Numbered from the stretch's first letter, positions 1-8,892 are shown. The stretch is DNA of 64,000 bases from Taibaiella lutea (GCF_008629695.1 NZ_VWSH01000001.1:523990-587989); one strand, 5' to 3'. Translations and numbers: made by a program. The notes: generated from the letters alone by a model not told the origin.

Positions 1-1347
1 GGCGCGAATAATACAGCTGATATAACAGTAGATCCTTCCATAAACACTATATATAATGTAACTGTAAAAAATGCAGCTCCGGGTATTTGTGAATTTGAAG
101 ATACTAAAACGGTAACCATTGACCTGGCGCCAAGAATTCTTGATATAATCAACTCCGACATGGTAGTATGCGAAGGAACTGTTGTTCCGATTACAGCTAT
201 AGGTGGAAATGGATATACTTATCGCTGGGTTCCATCAACAGGTGTAAGCGACAGTACTGCATTAAATCCTACCATCACGGTAAATCAACCAAATGTTTAT
301 ACACTTACCGGTTCTTATGCAAATTGTCCGGATACTTCCGTAATTATAAACATCGGAATGCACTATATGCCTCACTTAACTGTTTCTGAAGATAAATATG
401 TCTGTCAGGGAACAGATGTAACGCTGGAATCGGCAGTAACACCATTCAGAAATGATTATGTATATAGCTGGACACCTGTTACGGATCTTACTAATCCTGA
501 CGGCCCTAATACTCATTTCATTGCCGATGAGGATATTACTTATATTCTGAATATACAAACACCTATCGGTTGTGCTGATGCAGATACGGTTAATGTTACT
601 GTTTATCCAACCGGTTTTGGAAGTATAGTTTCTGATACGGGATATTGCAGCGGAATTAACGGAGCTGTTAATCTTTGGGCAAATGGTGGCGATACTTACC
701 AATGGAGCCCTTTGTATGGACTTTCGGGCACAAATGTTGCAAACCCGATAGCTAATCCTCCTCAGACAACAGAATATACCGTTTTGATCACCGATGCGCA
801 TAATTGTCTGGATACGGAAAAAGTAACTGTAAGTGTTTATCCTGCTGCAACTATAAACCTTCCTGATAGCGTAAATGTTTATCCGGGAGAAAATTATCAG
901 ATAGAACCCGGAACCAACTGCATGTATTTCTCCTGGTTCCCATCTTCAGGATTAGACAATTCTTTGGTTTCCAATCCGCACATGAGTCCGGAGGTAAGGA
1001 CACGTTATTTCGTAACAGCAACTACCGAACATGGTTGTGCCATTAAGGATTCAGTTGATATCCTGGTGAAAGAAACAGTATTGGATATGCCAAATGCCTT
1101 CATGCCGGGCAATAATGCCAATCCGGTATTCAAACCAAGCAAACGTGGCATTGCCAAGCTGAACAGTTTCACTATTTATAACAGATGGGGTAATAAAGTT
1201 TACAACAGCACCAATATTGACGCAGGCTGGGATGGAACATATAACGATGTGGCGCAACCTTTGGGTGTTTATATGTATGTAATCGATGCTGTATCTGACA
1301 GCGGCAGAAACTTCAAAATGCAGGGAAATGTAACCCTGATCCGGTAA
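1..1347 (+). CDS. T9SS type B sorted surface protein, 3' part only
   Basis: The reading frame is open from the first base, so the start lies upstream; an internal ATG at 160 is not a convincing start. At least 448 residues are present. They consist of repeated Ig/PKD-like beta modules, each with a Cys near its start and end (VCEGT, VCQGTD, GYCSG), followed by a C-terminal gliding-motility-type sorting domain of about 85 residues ending in GNVTLIR. Proteins with this tail are exported by Sec, moved across the outer membrane by the type IX system and usually act at the surface, for example in adhesion. The tail keeps the 'YNRWGNKVYNS...W DG' core. Where family members normally have the NGDGxND segment it reads MPGNNANPVFKP, so that acidic loop is lost. 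The specific ligand is unknown. Confidence 0.85.
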   Translation, partial: GANNTADITVDPSINTIYNVTVKNAAPGICEFEDTKTVTIDLAPRILDIINSDMVVCEGTVVPITAIGGNGYTYRWVPSTGVSDSTALNPTITVNQPNVYTLTGSYANCPDTSVIINIGMHYMPHLTVSEDKYVCQGTDVTLESAVTPFRNDYVYSWTPVTDLTNPDGPNTHFIADEDITYILNIQTPIGCADADTVNVTVYPTGFGSIVSDTGYCSGINGAVNLWANGGDTYQWSPLYGLSGTNVANPIANPPQTTEYTVLITDAHNCLDTEKVTVSVYPAATINLPDSVNVYPGENYQIEPGTNCMYFSWFPSSGLDNSLVSNPHMSPEVRTRYFVTATTEHGCAIKDSVDILVKETVLDMPNAFMPGNNANPVFKPSKRGIAKLNSFTIYNRWGNKVYNSTNIDAGWDGTYNDVAQPLGVYMYVIDAVSDSGRNFKMQGNVTLIR

Positions 1348-1360
1348 CGTATCAGAATAA

Positions 1361-1398
1361 ATGAAAAGAGCTTGTTCAACCGGACAAGCTCTTTTCAT
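1361..1398 (+). terminator. Strong hairpin terminator after the T9SS protein
   Basis: Perfect 15-bp arms at 1361-1375 and 1384-1398 enclose an 8-base loop. The descending arm contains CTCTTTTCAT and a T-rich stretch follows. It lies 14 bases after the stop codon and separates this gene from prfA. Confidence 0.8.
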
Positions 1399-1448
1399 TT
1401 GATATGGCATAGATTTTTTATTTTTCTAAAAATGACAGCTAATATTCT

Positions 1449-1456
1449 TAAATTCG
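1449..1456 (+). promoter_or_regulatory. Putative -7 box for prfA
   Basis: TAAATTCG matches the Bacteroidota -7 element TAnnTTTG except C for T at position 7. It ends 12 bases before the prfA ATG. The same TTCG variant precedes the DUF3127 gene (46333-46340), which suggests TAnnTTYG is tolerated in this genome. No clear -33 TTG is seen. Confidence 0.4.
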
Positions 1457-1468
1457 CGCACTTTTATT

Positions 1469-2542
1469 ATGATAGAAAAATTAGAAGCTATAAAGGCCCG
1501 GTTTACAGATTTGGGCACTGCTTTAACCAATCCCGAAATAGTCAGCGACAATAAACGTTTTACCCAGATTTCCAAAGAATACAGAAAACTGGAGCCTATT
1601 GTCACGGAATATAATAAATACCGCAACTGCCTGGATGCCATTGAATTTGGTAAAGAAGTTCTTGAAACGGAGAGTGATGAAGATCTTAGAAATATGGCCA
1701 AAGAAGATCTTGATATTCAGGAAGCAGAGAAAGAAAAACTGGAAGAAACTATCCGTCAGTTACTCATTCCCAAAGATCCACAGGATGAGAAAAATGCCAT
1801 TATGGAGATTCGTGCCGGTACCGGCGGAGATGAGGCCAGCATTTTTGCCGGAGACCTTTTGCGTATGTACATGCGCTATTGTGAAAGAAAAGGATGGAAA
1901 GTAGCAATGCTTTCAGAAGCGGAAGGAACAGTTGGCGGCTATAAAGAGATTCAGCTTGAAATTACGGGTGAAGATGTTTACGGAACTTTAAAATTTGAAA
2001 GCGGTGTACACCGTGTACAACGCGTACCCGCTACAGAGGCAAGCGGGCGGGTTCATACTTCGGCGGCAACAGTTGCTGTTATGCCGGAAGCAGAAGAAAT
2101 CGATTTTGAATTGAAAGAGAGTGACGTTAAAATGGAAACTTCCAGAAGTGGCGGTTCGGGAGGACAAAACGTAAACAAGGTAGAAACGAAAGTTCAGCTA
2201 ACGCACATTCCGACAGGAACAGTTATTATTTGTCAGACGGAGCGTACCCAATTAGGCAACAGGGAAAAGGCAATGAATATGCTAAGAACCAAGCTTTACG
2301 AAGAAGAAGTAAGAAAACATGAGGAAGCTATTTCAAGCCGCAGAAAAAGTTTGGTCAGTACCGGAGATCGCTCTGCCAAAATCAGGACATATAATTATCC
2401 GCAAGGGAGAGTTACCGATCACAGGATCAATATGACCATATATTCGCTGGACGATTTTATGAACGGAGACATTCATGAAATGGTAGAAGCATTGCAATTT
2501 GCCGAAAACTCAGAGAAAATGAAAGCTGGCGAAAGTGTTTAA
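1469..2542 (+). CDS. prfA: Peptide chain release factor 1 (RF1)
   Basis: RF1 recognises UAA and UAG stop codons in the ribosomal A site and triggers peptidyl-tRNA hydrolysis. The 357-residue product has full family length. The hydrolysis motif GGQ is at residues 231-233 in [14 protein letters not shown], and its Gln is the site normally methylated by PrmC. The codon-recognition tripeptide typical of RF1 (PxT) reads PAT at 187-189, followed by the conserved [12 protein letters not shown]. The N-terminal third is the expected helical domain and the C-terminus has the usual [13 protein letters not shown] segment. The gene stands alone after a terminator, with its own putative -7 box. There is no in-frame stop, so no frameshift control of the RF2 kind. 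Identification is secure. Confidence 0.97.
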   Translation: MIEKLEAIKARFTDLGTALTNPEIVSDNKRFTQISKEYRKLEPIVTEYNKYRNCLDAIEFGKEVLETESDEDLRNMAKEDLDIQEAEKEKLEETIRQLLIPKDPQDEKNAIMEIRAGTGGDEASIFAGDLLRMYMRYCERKGWKVAMLSEAEGTVGGYKEIQLEITGEDVYGTLKFESGVHRVQRVPATEASGRVHTSAATVAVMPEAEEIDFELKESDVKMETSRSGGSGGQNVNKVETKVQLTHIPTGTVIICQTERTQLGNREKAMNMLRTKLYEEEVRKHEEAISSRRKSLVSTGDRSAKIRTYNYPQGRVTDHRINMTIYSLDDFMNGDIHEMVEALQFAENSEKMKAGESV

Positions 2543-2606
2543 AACAAAAACATCATTATCAGGATAATAAACAATGAATTCATTAGTTTAAATAAAAAAA
2601 CAATAA

Positions 2607-3572
2607 ATGAACGATCAAAGCTTTGACCTAATCGGCATTTTCAAACAGATTTTCAAAAAGAAGGTTTTTGTCATTTCCATAACATTGGCAGCGCTTATTA
2701 TCAGTATTGTATTTTGCAGCCTGCAACCAAAAGGATATACCTCCAGGTCTGTCTTTATTGTAAAAAACCCTTTATTAATTGACCGGAACTTTGTATTCAG
2801 AAACTCAAATTTTGAAAACAAAGAGTTCTTTGCCATTGCTGATGATGTGGACCACGTTAAGACAATTGCCAAAAGCGACGCTATCTTATGGTATCTGATA
2901 GATTCTTTCAATCTGAGAAAGGCCTATAATATGGAAGACGATGGAAAGATAATTGAAGAGGTTCGCGGCAATTTTAAAGCTGTAATGGAGGATACCAAAA
3001 ATATCGAAATATTCTATACAGATCCGGATCCGGAAAGAGCAGCAAAGGTTACCAACGCAGCACGTCAATTTCTGGAAACTACTTTCCTGAATTATTTCCT
3101 TCTTACAAATAAAGATGTTACGGAAGCATTGAATGACAAAGCAATTGCAATACGTGACAGTATTAATGTATTGGATGATTCCATACAAATTGCCAGAACA
3201 GCAATCGGCAACTATACCCAATTACTGCCGACGCGGGGTGAAACCATCAATTCCGGAAACAATGCAATAAATCCATCCAGTGCTTCATCGTTGGAACGAC
3301 TGCAGGAGCTGGTAATCAGAAAAGACAAACTGGCTAATGATGTTGCAAATTATGAATCGCTGATGAATGAATATCAGGTTATGGCTAACGGAAAAATTCG
3401 TCTTTTCTATGTCATTCAGGAAGCACGACCCAATTTTGGCGCCACGCATCCTAAAACCTTAATCATTGTTGGGGCAAGTACCATAGCTGCCTTCTTCTTT
3501 GCTTGTGTTCTGGTATTGCTTGGCGGATTTTATCAGTTTGTAATGCAACATAAAAAAGAGAAAACTGAATAA
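2607..3572 (+). CDS. Wzz-like polysaccharide chain-length / co-polymerase protein
   Basis: This 321-residue inner-membrane protein has the Wzz layout: a short cytoplasmic start, a membrane helix at about 19-39, a long helical periplasmic region, and a second helix at about 284-312 followed by a basic tail. The periplasmic part includes the typical SRSVFIVKNPL beta segment and heptad-like helices. There is no Walker A/B region or tyrosine cluster at the C-terminus, so it lacks the fused kinase of BY-kinase co-polymerases. It lies 65 bases upstream of a polytopic O-antigen polymerase/ligase-like gene, and the two probably form one unit that sets surface polysaccharide length and polymerisation. 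No other glycan genes adjoin them. Family assignment is good; the polysaccharide is unknown. Confidence 0.75.
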   Translation: MNDQSFDLIGIFKQIFKKKVFVISITLAALIISIVFCSLQPKGYTSRSVFIVKNPLLIDRNFVFRNSNFENKEFFAIADDVDHVKTIAKSDAILWYLIDSFNLRKAYNMEDDGKIIEEVRGNFKAVMEDTKNIEIFYTDPDPERAAKVTNAARQFLETTFLNYFLLTNKDVTEALNDKAIAIRDSINVLDDSIQIARTAIGNYTQLLPTRGETINSGNNAINPSSASSLERLQELVIRKDKLANDVANYESLMNEYQVMANGKIRLFYVIQEARPNFGATHPKTLIIVGASTIAAFFFACVLVLLGGFYQFVMQHKKEKTE

Positions 3573-3637
3573 GACATTGATCAGTTAATATACTTTTCCG
3601 TTTTACACGAAATTTCTAAAAATACATAAGGACGTAC

Positions 3638-5089
3638 ATGCAAGCTTCTTTTCAGCAGATTGAAAAAAATGCCAGATTAATAATGGTCATAGGAGCTTTA
3701 TTGATGTTGTTATGCATTGCTGCGTTTTCCTTCACCGGTAATTATTTTATTTTAGCCATTCCATTTGTAATAGTAATTGCAGCGTGGGTAATACTTGACT
3801 GGAAATCTTTTTACTGGTTCTTTATTTTCTCTATTCCTTTATCAGCTGAAATTCATTTAGGTTCCATGTCTACAACGGTTCCCGATGAACAGATGATGTG
3901 GATCTTTGTTCCTTTAACTTTATTGGTTCTTGCTGTAAATTATAAACGCATTCCGCATTGGTTTCTGAAGCATCCCATTACTTTAATTATTTTCCTGCAA
4001 TTTGTGTGGCTTGTTGTTGCAGTGTTTTTTTCCCAAAATCACTTTTTGTCTTTTAAATTTCTGGCTGCCAAAATATGGTTCCTTGTCAGTTACCTGTTGG
4101 TTTCATCCATGATTATAAAGGATAAAAAAGATATCAGAAAAGCCTTTCTTCTTTTTTCCATTCCGTTGATGGTTCATGCTGTTTTTGTGTTTATATGGCA
4201 TGGCATCAGGCGTTTTGATTACTGGGATAGTAACTTTGTAGTGCAACCTTTTTACTTCAATCACGTAGATCACTCTACTGTTCTGTCAATGATGTTTCCA
4301 TTGATGTTGATTTCCTATCAATTAACAAAGGGTAAAAAAAATCTTAACAGATTGGCACTGGCGTTGGTTATCTTCTTAATACCTGCTATATGGTATACAG
4401 GCGCAAGGGCTGCTATGCTGGGAGTCATCTTTTGTCTGGTTATAAATTTTGCAGTAAAAAAGCGACTGGTCAATTTCGTGCTTCCGATGTTCTATATTTT
4501 CGTTGCAAGTATGGCATTTTATTTAAGCAATAATTACACTTTTGTAAAGTACAGACCTAATATAAAATACACAGCAACTCAACGTACTTTCGGCGACCTG
4601 ATGACTGCCACATTTCAGGGAACAGACATGTCTTCCATGGAGCGCTTTTATAGATGGATAGCTGTAGCAAGGATGAGCCAGGATCATATGATTGTAGGTG
4701 TTGGCCCCAATAATTTCTATGATTATTATAAAAATTACACTTCACCCATGTTTAAAACGTGGGTAAGCCGGAATGAAGAAAAATCTACCACGCACAACTA
4801 TTTCATGTTTTTGCTGGTAGAACAGGGATGGCCCGCAACTATTTTATATGCTATATTGATGATGGCTATTTTTGCTTTTGGCCAAAGAATATATCATCGC
4901 ACTCAGGACCCATACTATAGAAATCTTACCATGGGTATTGTAATGATGCTCGCTGCAGGTTTCGTGAATAACTTTTTCTCAGAGCTTTGGGAAACACACA
5001 AGATCGGAGCCATGTTTTATCTCGGCATTATTTTCCTGATTTTATTGGATCATCTTACTAAAAAACAGTTGAAAGAACAGCTTGTATAA
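3638..5089 (+). CDS. O-antigen ligase/polymerase-like membrane protein
   Basis: The 483-residue product is almost entirely hydrophobic, with about eleven to twelve predicted membrane spans and one large periplasmic loop at roughly 295-385. The loop contains the RFYRWIAVARM and VGVGPNNF segments, a pattern typical of the Wzy_C/O-antigen ligase family (VGVGpgnF), and ends in STTHNYFMFLLVEQGW (HN-x-(F/Y) motif). Such proteins either polymerise lipid-linked glycan repeat units (Wzy) or transfer finished chains to lipid A core (WaaL); sequence alone does not separate these. The Wzz-like gene just upstream favours the polymerase role. A short, stop-proximal hydrophilic C-terminus (KKQLKEQLV) is cytoplasmic. 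Confidence 0.75.
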   Translation: MQASFQQIEKNARLIMVIGALLMLLCIAAFSFTGNYFILAIPFVIVIAAWVILDWKSFYWFFIFSIPLSAEIHLGSMSTTVPDEQMMWIFVPLTLLVLAVNYKRIPHWFLKHPITLIIFLQFVWLVVAVFFSQNHFLSFKFLAAKIWFLVSYLLVSSMIIKDKKDIRKAFLLFSIPLMVHAVFVFIWHGIRRFDYWDSNFVVQPFYFNHVDHSTVLSMMFPLMLISYQLTKGKKNLNRLALALVIFLIPAIWYTGARAAMLGVIFCLVINFAVKKRLVNFVLPMFYIFVASMAFYLSNNYTFVKYRPNIKYTATQRTFGDLMTATFQGTDMSSMERFYRWIAVARMSQDHMIVGVGPNNFYDYYKNYTSPMFKTWVSRNEEKSTTHNYFMFLLVEQGWPATILYAILMMAIFAFGQRIYHRTQDPYYRNLTMGIVMMLAAGFVNNFFSELWETHKIGAMFYLGIIFLILLDHLTKKQLKEQLV

Positions 5090-5136
5090 TTCTTTCAGGA
5101 TTGTTACCTATCTGCGTGCAATAAGCAGACAACCAT

Positions 5137-5679
5137 TTACCTTAGCCGGAAGTATTGTTTTATTTTAAAATCAGGATGGTTTGAAATGAAACCAATATAC
5201 CAGGTGTCCAATGCCATTTTAAATATTGGCTCATTCTTTAAATGTTCCCAATATTGTTTTTGGTTTTTATTCTTTTGATTTAATGGAATAATGGCAGCGC
5301 ATGTAGACTGCTTTACAATATTTATTAAAAAATCGTTTGATGCTTTGCCAGAAAAACAAACAAAGCAGGCGCCGTCTTTATAATCTTCTTTTGATATATC
5401 TAATGGAAGAACTTTAAATTTTGCCGACGATGCATGGTTGCTCAAAGCGTTTATTGTTTCAAACAAAAAGGCATCAGCATAAATAACATCTGCACCCAGA
5501 TATTGAATCGACCTGTTAATCTGATTGATTTGTTTTTGGCTCAGTGGTGAATTTTTAACCTGAAATCTTTTTTTTGAACGTAAAACCTGTTCTACAAAAG
5601 CATAAACAAAAGGAGAATGCGTTCCGTGCCTGCCTTTTGCCTTCCATAAATGTTTCCCTCTTTGCAATATATGTTTCAT
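5137..5679 (-). CDS. Reduced class I SAM-methyltransferase-like protein
   Basis: The product has about 180 residues. Its N-terminus (KAKGRHGTHSPFVYAFV) matches the start of a Bacteroidota methyltransferase-like family that normally has an HGxHSPFVF motif and about 230-250 residues. Its end (WYIGFIS...IKQYFRLR) resembles that family's C-terminus. In between it is shortened, and no GxGxG-type SAM-binding motif I is visible, so it may be catalytically dead or have another role. Two starts are possible. ATG at 5679 lies just after the folA stop (5682-5684). ATG at 5697 would overlap folA by 16 bases. The family's usual MK start favours 5679. It is probably cotranscribed behind folA. Family assignment is from memory and tentative. 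Confidence 0.6.
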   Translation of the reverse strand: MKHILQRGKHLWKAKGRHGTHSPFVYAFVEQVLRSKKRFQVKNSPLSQKQINQINRSIQYLGADVIYADAFLFETINALSNHASSAKFKVLPLDISKEDYKDGACFVCFSGKASNDFLINIVKQSTCAAIIPLNQKNKNQKQYWEHLKNEPIFKMALDTWYIGFISNHPDFKIKQYFRLR

Positions 5680-5681
5680 GC

Positions 5682-6176
5682 TCAGATGCGTTCCCATTTT
5701 TGAAAAGTATAGTCAAATTTGTTTTTTTCGTCGGCAGTGTGCGGCTCTTCCCATGTCAGCTTCCATTCGTTTTCTGAAAGCGGCGGGAAGGCAGCGGTGC
5801 CATTTCTTAAAATCGTATGGATTCTGGTAAGATAAACCACGTCGGTAAAAGGTAGTGCAGCCTTATAAATTTGCCCTCCACCAATGATACTAATGGTTTC
5901 ATTACCTTCTGACTTTAGATGGGCAATAGCATTTTCCAAAGAATCGAAGATTAAAACACCTTCCGGCAAATTGTTTAATGAAGAAGAAATGACTACATTC
6001 AAACGATTTGGAAGCGCACGTCCTAACGAAAGCCAGGTATTTTTCCCCATTACAACAGGCATCCCGGAGGTCATTTTTTTGAAAAATCTGAGGTCTTCGG
6101 GCAGATGCCAGGGCAGCTGATTGTCTATACCAATAAAATTATCTTCGGAAGCGGCAACCACTATTCTTATTTCCAT
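5682..6176 (-). CDS. folA: Dihydrofolate reductase
   Basis: DHFR reduces dihydrofolate to tetrahydrofolate with NADPH, feeding thymidylate, purine and formyl-Met synthesis. The 164-residue product has full family length. The diagnostic N-terminal signature VAASEDNFIGIDNQLPWHL includes the substrate-loop Trp, the conserved carboxylate follows in LPEDLRFFKKMT, and the cofactor-binding VVMGKNTWLSLG and ISIIGGGQIYKAAL segments are present. A CATCTTTG box at 6181-6188 on the minus strand ends only 4 bases before the ATG, suggesting a very short or absent leader. The reduced methyltransferase-like gene follows immediately and is probably on the same transcript. Confidence 0.96.
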   Translation of the reverse strand: MEIRIVVAASEDNFIGIDNQLPWHLPEDLRFFKKMTSGMPVVMGKNTWLSLGRALPNRLNVVISSSLNNLPEGVLIFDSLENAIAHLKSEGNETISIIGGGQIYKAALPFTDVVYLTRIHTILRNGTAAFPPLSENEWKLTWEEPHTADEKNKFDYTFQKWERI

Positions 6177-6477
6177 GCTGCAAAGATGATTGAAATTTTA
6201 AAGTACGAAAAAATATTTTCAGCATAATATTTATTTCTCCTGATTCTGTTAAAGGAAAATTGACGGAAGAGAATTTCCGCCCAAATATCATTCACGTGAT
6301 TTTGAATAATATTGCGCCTTAGACCTGAGAAATCAGACGGTTGGTTGCTCACTTAAGCATCCGGTTGAGAAAAAGGGGGTTGGTTAACTCCTCCTTAATA
6401 ACAGAGATTTCTATAAAAAATATTCTTACAATTATATGACAAAACCTATCTTTGAAATTACTAAACAAAATACAAGA
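6177..6477. other. Divergent intergenic region, folA / cytochrome c
   Basis: About 300 bases without a convincing gene. A minus-strand open frame at 6167-6352 is arginine/isoleucine rich, overlaps the folA start region and resembles no family. The folA-proximal end holds the CATCTTTG box (6181-6188, minus). The cytochrome-proximal end is AT-rich (TATAAAAAATATTC near 6413-6426) and may carry its promoter. Confidence 0.5.
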
Positions 6478-6849
6478 ATGAGAAAAGCAACAATAATATT
6501 ATCGTTGATGGCAGGCACTTTTATTATGGTAAAATGTACGCCAAAAGCAAGTAAAACGATTGCTGAAACACCAAAAGCAACGACAACTGATGTTGCTGCT
6601 CCGCCGGAAACTGCAACGCCATCGTCTGCAACTGTAGCCGGTACAACTTACACTGCAGAACAAATAGAATCAGGCAAAACGGTATATAATAATAACTGTG
6701 CCAAATGTCATAAACTTTTCGCAACAACTGCGTTTACTATAACACAATGGACGCCTATCCTGAAAGGGATGATTCCTAAAGCCAAGCTGAGCGAGACAGA
6801 TGCTATGCTTGTTAAGGCTTACGTTTTCAGCAACGCAAAACAAGGTTAA
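6478..6849 (+). CDS. Small exported monoheme cytochrome c-like protein
   Basis: The chosen start at 6478 (MRKATIILSLMAGTFIMVKC) gives a signal peptide directly; the frame is open 14 codons further upstream. A Thr/Ala/Pro-rich linker (about residues 22-60) leads into a short cytochrome c domain with one haem motif CAKCH in NNNCAKCHKLF. The sequence ILKGMIPKAKLSETDAMLVKAYV is the usual C-terminal helix that carries or adjoins the axial Met (Met in KGMIPK is the candidate). The Cys at mature position 1 is preceded by Lys (MVKC), an atypical lipobox, so lipidation is uncertain. It presumably carries electrons in the periplasm. A terminator hairpin follows directly, so it is monocistronic. Confidence 0.8.
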   Translation: MRKATIILSLMAGTFIMVKCTPKASKTIAETPKATTTDVAAPPETATPSSATVAGTTYTAEQIESGKTVYNNNCAKCHKLFATTAFTITQWTPILKGMIPKAKLSETDAMLVKAYVFSNAKQG

Positions 6850-6863
6850 TAATAAGTTCATAG

Positions 6864-6886
6864 AGCCTGTCTATTTCGGACAGGCT
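6864..6886 (+). terminator. Terminator after the cytochrome c gene
   Basis: 8-bp arms AGCCTGTC (6864-6871) and GACAGGCT (6879-6886) with a 7-base loop, followed by TTATTATT. The bshA promoter box begins 11 bases later. Confidence 0.7.
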
Positions 6887-6896
6887 TTATTATTGC

Positions 6897-6904
6897 TATC
6901 TTTG
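6897..6904 (+). promoter_or_regulatory. -7 box for bshA
   Basis: TATCTTTG is an exact match to the Bacteroidota element TAnnTTTG. It sits 20 bases upstream of the bshA ATG, giving an expected leader of roughly 10-15 bases. Confidence 0.6.
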
Positions 6905-6924
6905 CGGTTCATTTAAAACACATT

Positions 6925-8064
6925 ATGAAGATAGGAATTGTTTGTTATCCAACATTTGGCGGAAGTGGTGTTATGGCTACGGAACTTGGGCTTGCTCTTG
7001 CCGACAAAGGCCATGAAATTCATTTCATAACTTACCAGCAGCCGGTTCGCTTAAATGTGTTCAGACCTAATATTTATTATCACGAAGTAATTGTTCCCAA
7101 ATATCCTCTTTTCGATTTTCCTCCTTATGAAACTGCATTGGCAAGTACGATGTTCAATGTGGTGAAAAACAACGGCCTGGATTTACTACATGTACATTAT
7201 GCCATTCCACATGCTTCTTCAGCTTATTTTGCAAGACAAATGCTAAGGAAACAGGGCAGCGATATTCCTTTTATAACTACTTTACACGGAACCGATATTA
7301 CATTGGTGGGCAAAGATTCCACTTACGGATGCGTGGTTACTTTTTCCATAAACGAATCGGACGCCATTACAGCGGTTTCTGAAAACCTGAAAGAAGAGAC
7401 TTTCAAATCATTTGAGATAGAAAAAGATATTCTGGTTATCCCCAATTTTGTAGATGCCAAGCGTTTCCATCTGACTAATAAAGAGCATTTCAAAAAAATG
7501 CTGGCACCCAACGGAGAAAGGATTTTGGCGCATGTTTCTAATTTCAGAAAAGTAAAAAGAGTGGAAGATGTGCTGGCTGTTTTCCAAAAAGTACATGAAA
7601 AGATGCCTTCCAAATTATTGATGATTGGCGACGGGCCTGAAAGACAGAATGCAGAAGATATCTGCAGAAAGTTAGGTATCTGCAACGATATCCGTTTTCT
7701 TGGCAAACAAGACCAGATGGAAGAAATATTGAACATTGCTGATTTATTCCTGCTACCTTCTCAATACGAAAGCTTCGGACTGGCGGCATTGGAAGCAATG
7801 GCCTGCGGAGTTCCCGTTATTTCCTCGAATGCAGGTGGCTTGCCTGAAATTAATATTCATGGCAAGACCGGCTACCTTGCCGATGTAGGTGATGTTGAAG
7901 CTATGGCAAAATTCGCTATTCAGATACTGGAAGAGGAAACAACACTTCAAACATTTAAGGATAATGCATTGGCGCAGGCTTCTGAATTCTCCATTGACAA
8001 AATAGTGCCGATGTATGAGGCTTTGTATGAAGAAATTGCTTTGAAAAAATTACAGGTGCATTAG
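6925..8064 (+). CDS. bshA: N-acetyl-alpha-D-glucosaminyl L-malate synthase (BshA)
   Basis: BshA is a GT4-family glycosyltransferase that joins UDP-GlcNAc to L-malate, the first step of bacillithiol synthesis. The product has 379 residues, the family's usual length. The N-terminus MKIGIVCYPTFGGSGVMATE is the BshA signature with the Gly-rich donor loop, followed by HFITYQQPVRLN and DLLHVHYAIPHASSAYFAR. The C-terminal GT4 motif is FGLAALEAMACGVPVISSNAGGLPE with the Glu-x7-Glu spacing. bshB and bshC are not in the window, as is common in Bacteroidota where the three are dispersed. It is transcribed alone between its own -7 box and a downstream hairpin. Assignment is strong because the N-terminal motif distinguishes it from general GT4 enzymes. 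Confidence 0.93.
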   Translation: MKIGIVCYPTFGGSGVMATELGLALADKGHEIHFITYQQPVRLNVFRPNIYYHEVIVPKYPLFDFPPYETALASTMFNVVKNNGLDLLHVHYAIPHASSAYFARQMLRKQGSDIPFITTLHGTDITLVGKDSTYGCVVTFSINESDAITAVSENLKEETFKSFEIEKDILVIPNFVDAKRFHLTNKEHFKKMLAPNGERILAHVSNFRKVKRVEDVLAVFQKVHEKMPSKLLMIGDGPERQNAEDICRKLGICNDIRFLGKQDQMEEILNIADLFLLPSQYESFGLAALEAMACGVPVISSNAGGLPEINIHGKTGYLADVGDVEAMAKFAIQILEEETTLQTFKDNALAQASEFSIDKIVPMYEALYEEIALKKLQVH

Positions 8065-8087
8065 AATAACGATATAATGAATTTCAG

Positions 8088-8113
8088 TTCCGGTTTGCTT
8101 CAGGCAGCCGGAA
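8088..8113 (+). terminator. Weak hairpin after bshA
   Basis: TTCCGG (8088-8093) pairs with CCGGAA (8108-8113) and a run of six T follows. The long loop makes this a modest prediction. Confidence 0.5.
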
Positions 8114-8132
8114 TTTTTTAATAGAACTAAGC

Positions 8133-8822
8133 ATGAAAGACATTCTGGGCAACGCCATAATGGACTATTATAATTTTGAAAGAAACCATATCCTTTGGGT
8201 ACACGACCATCATGGACCAAAGGTAGAAATGCCTGTAAAGACTTACTTCCGGAAGGAAAGTGAAATGCCCGAACTGGAACTGAAAGCTATAAGCCTTTGC
8301 AAAGGAAAAATACTGGATATTGGTGCAGGTGCAGGCAGCCATACTCTGGCTCTGGAAGACAGGGAAATGGATGTAAGGGCAATAGATATTTCGCCCCAAC
8401 TGATTTCTGTAATGGAAATGCGTGGGGTAACAAAATTTATTCAGCAGGATATTTTCAAATTTAAAGATGGAAAATTTGATACCCTTTTATTGCTGATGAA
8501 TGGGATCGGATTAGTTGGAAATATTGAAGGCCTGAGAAGATTTCTGAATCATTGCAAGACTTTATTGAACCCCGGCGGGCAACTTATTTTCGATTCTTCT
8601 GATGTTGCTTATTTATATGAAGATGATATTCCCGTAATGGATAATTATTATGGTGAAATTGAATGCAGATATGAATACCGCAGGCAAAAAACAGATTGGT
8701 TTTCGTGGTTATACATTGACAGGAACACCCTTCAGTTAATTGCTGAGGACGAGGGCTGGAAGATGGAGTTTGTTATGGAAGATGAAAGCGGGCAATATTT
8801 GGTGAGGCTGAGTGTGAATTGA
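8133..8822 (+). CDS. Class I SAM-dependent methyltransferase
   Basis: The 229-residue protein carries SAM motif I in KILDIGAGAGSHTLALE (about residues 53-69), an acidic ribose-binding residue in VRAIDIS, and motif II-like FDTLLLLMNGIGLVG. The C-terminal half (FDSSDVAYLYEDD, YRRQKTDWFSWLYID) is that of the Methyltransf_11/25-like small-molecule or protein methyltransferases often found in Bacteroidota. The Trp-rich C-terminal segment and its end (MEDESGQYLVRLS) recall the family's substrate lid. The substrate cannot be told from sequence. It begins 68 bases after bshA beyond a weak hairpin, so readthrough is possible, but there is no functional reason to link it with bacillithiol. Confidence 0.85.
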   Translation: MKDILGNAIMDYYNFERNHILWVHDHHGPKVEMPVKTYFRKESEMPELELKAISLCKGKILDIGAGAGSHTLALEDREMDVRAIDISPQLISVMEMRGVTKFIQQDIFKFKDGKFDTLLLLMNGIGLVGNIEGLRRFLNHCKTLLNPGGQLIFDSSDVAYLYEDDIPVMDNYYGEIECRYEYRRQKTDWFSWLYIDRNTLQLIAEDEGWKMEFVMEDESGQYLVRLSVN

Positions 8823-8864
8823 GTTAAACATAGATAGTATAAAAAGCATCTCGTTAATAAAACT

Positions 8865-8872
8865 TATTTTTG
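8865..8872 (+). promoter_or_regulatory. -7 box for the toxin-antitoxin pair
   Basis: TATTTTTG matches TAnnTTTG exactly and lies 20 bases before the antitoxin ATG. It marks an independent transcript for the two-gene cassette. Confidence 0.55.
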
Positions 8873-8892
8873 CATCTACTAATATTGAAGTC

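Noticed and set aside
2607-3572. BY-kinase (Wzc-type) co-polymerase
   Set aside because: The protein ends soon after the second membrane helix with no ATP-binding motifs or tyrosine tail.
6167-6352. 61-codon minus-strand frame upstream of folA
   Set aside because: It overlaps the folA start and promoter box and has no family likeness.
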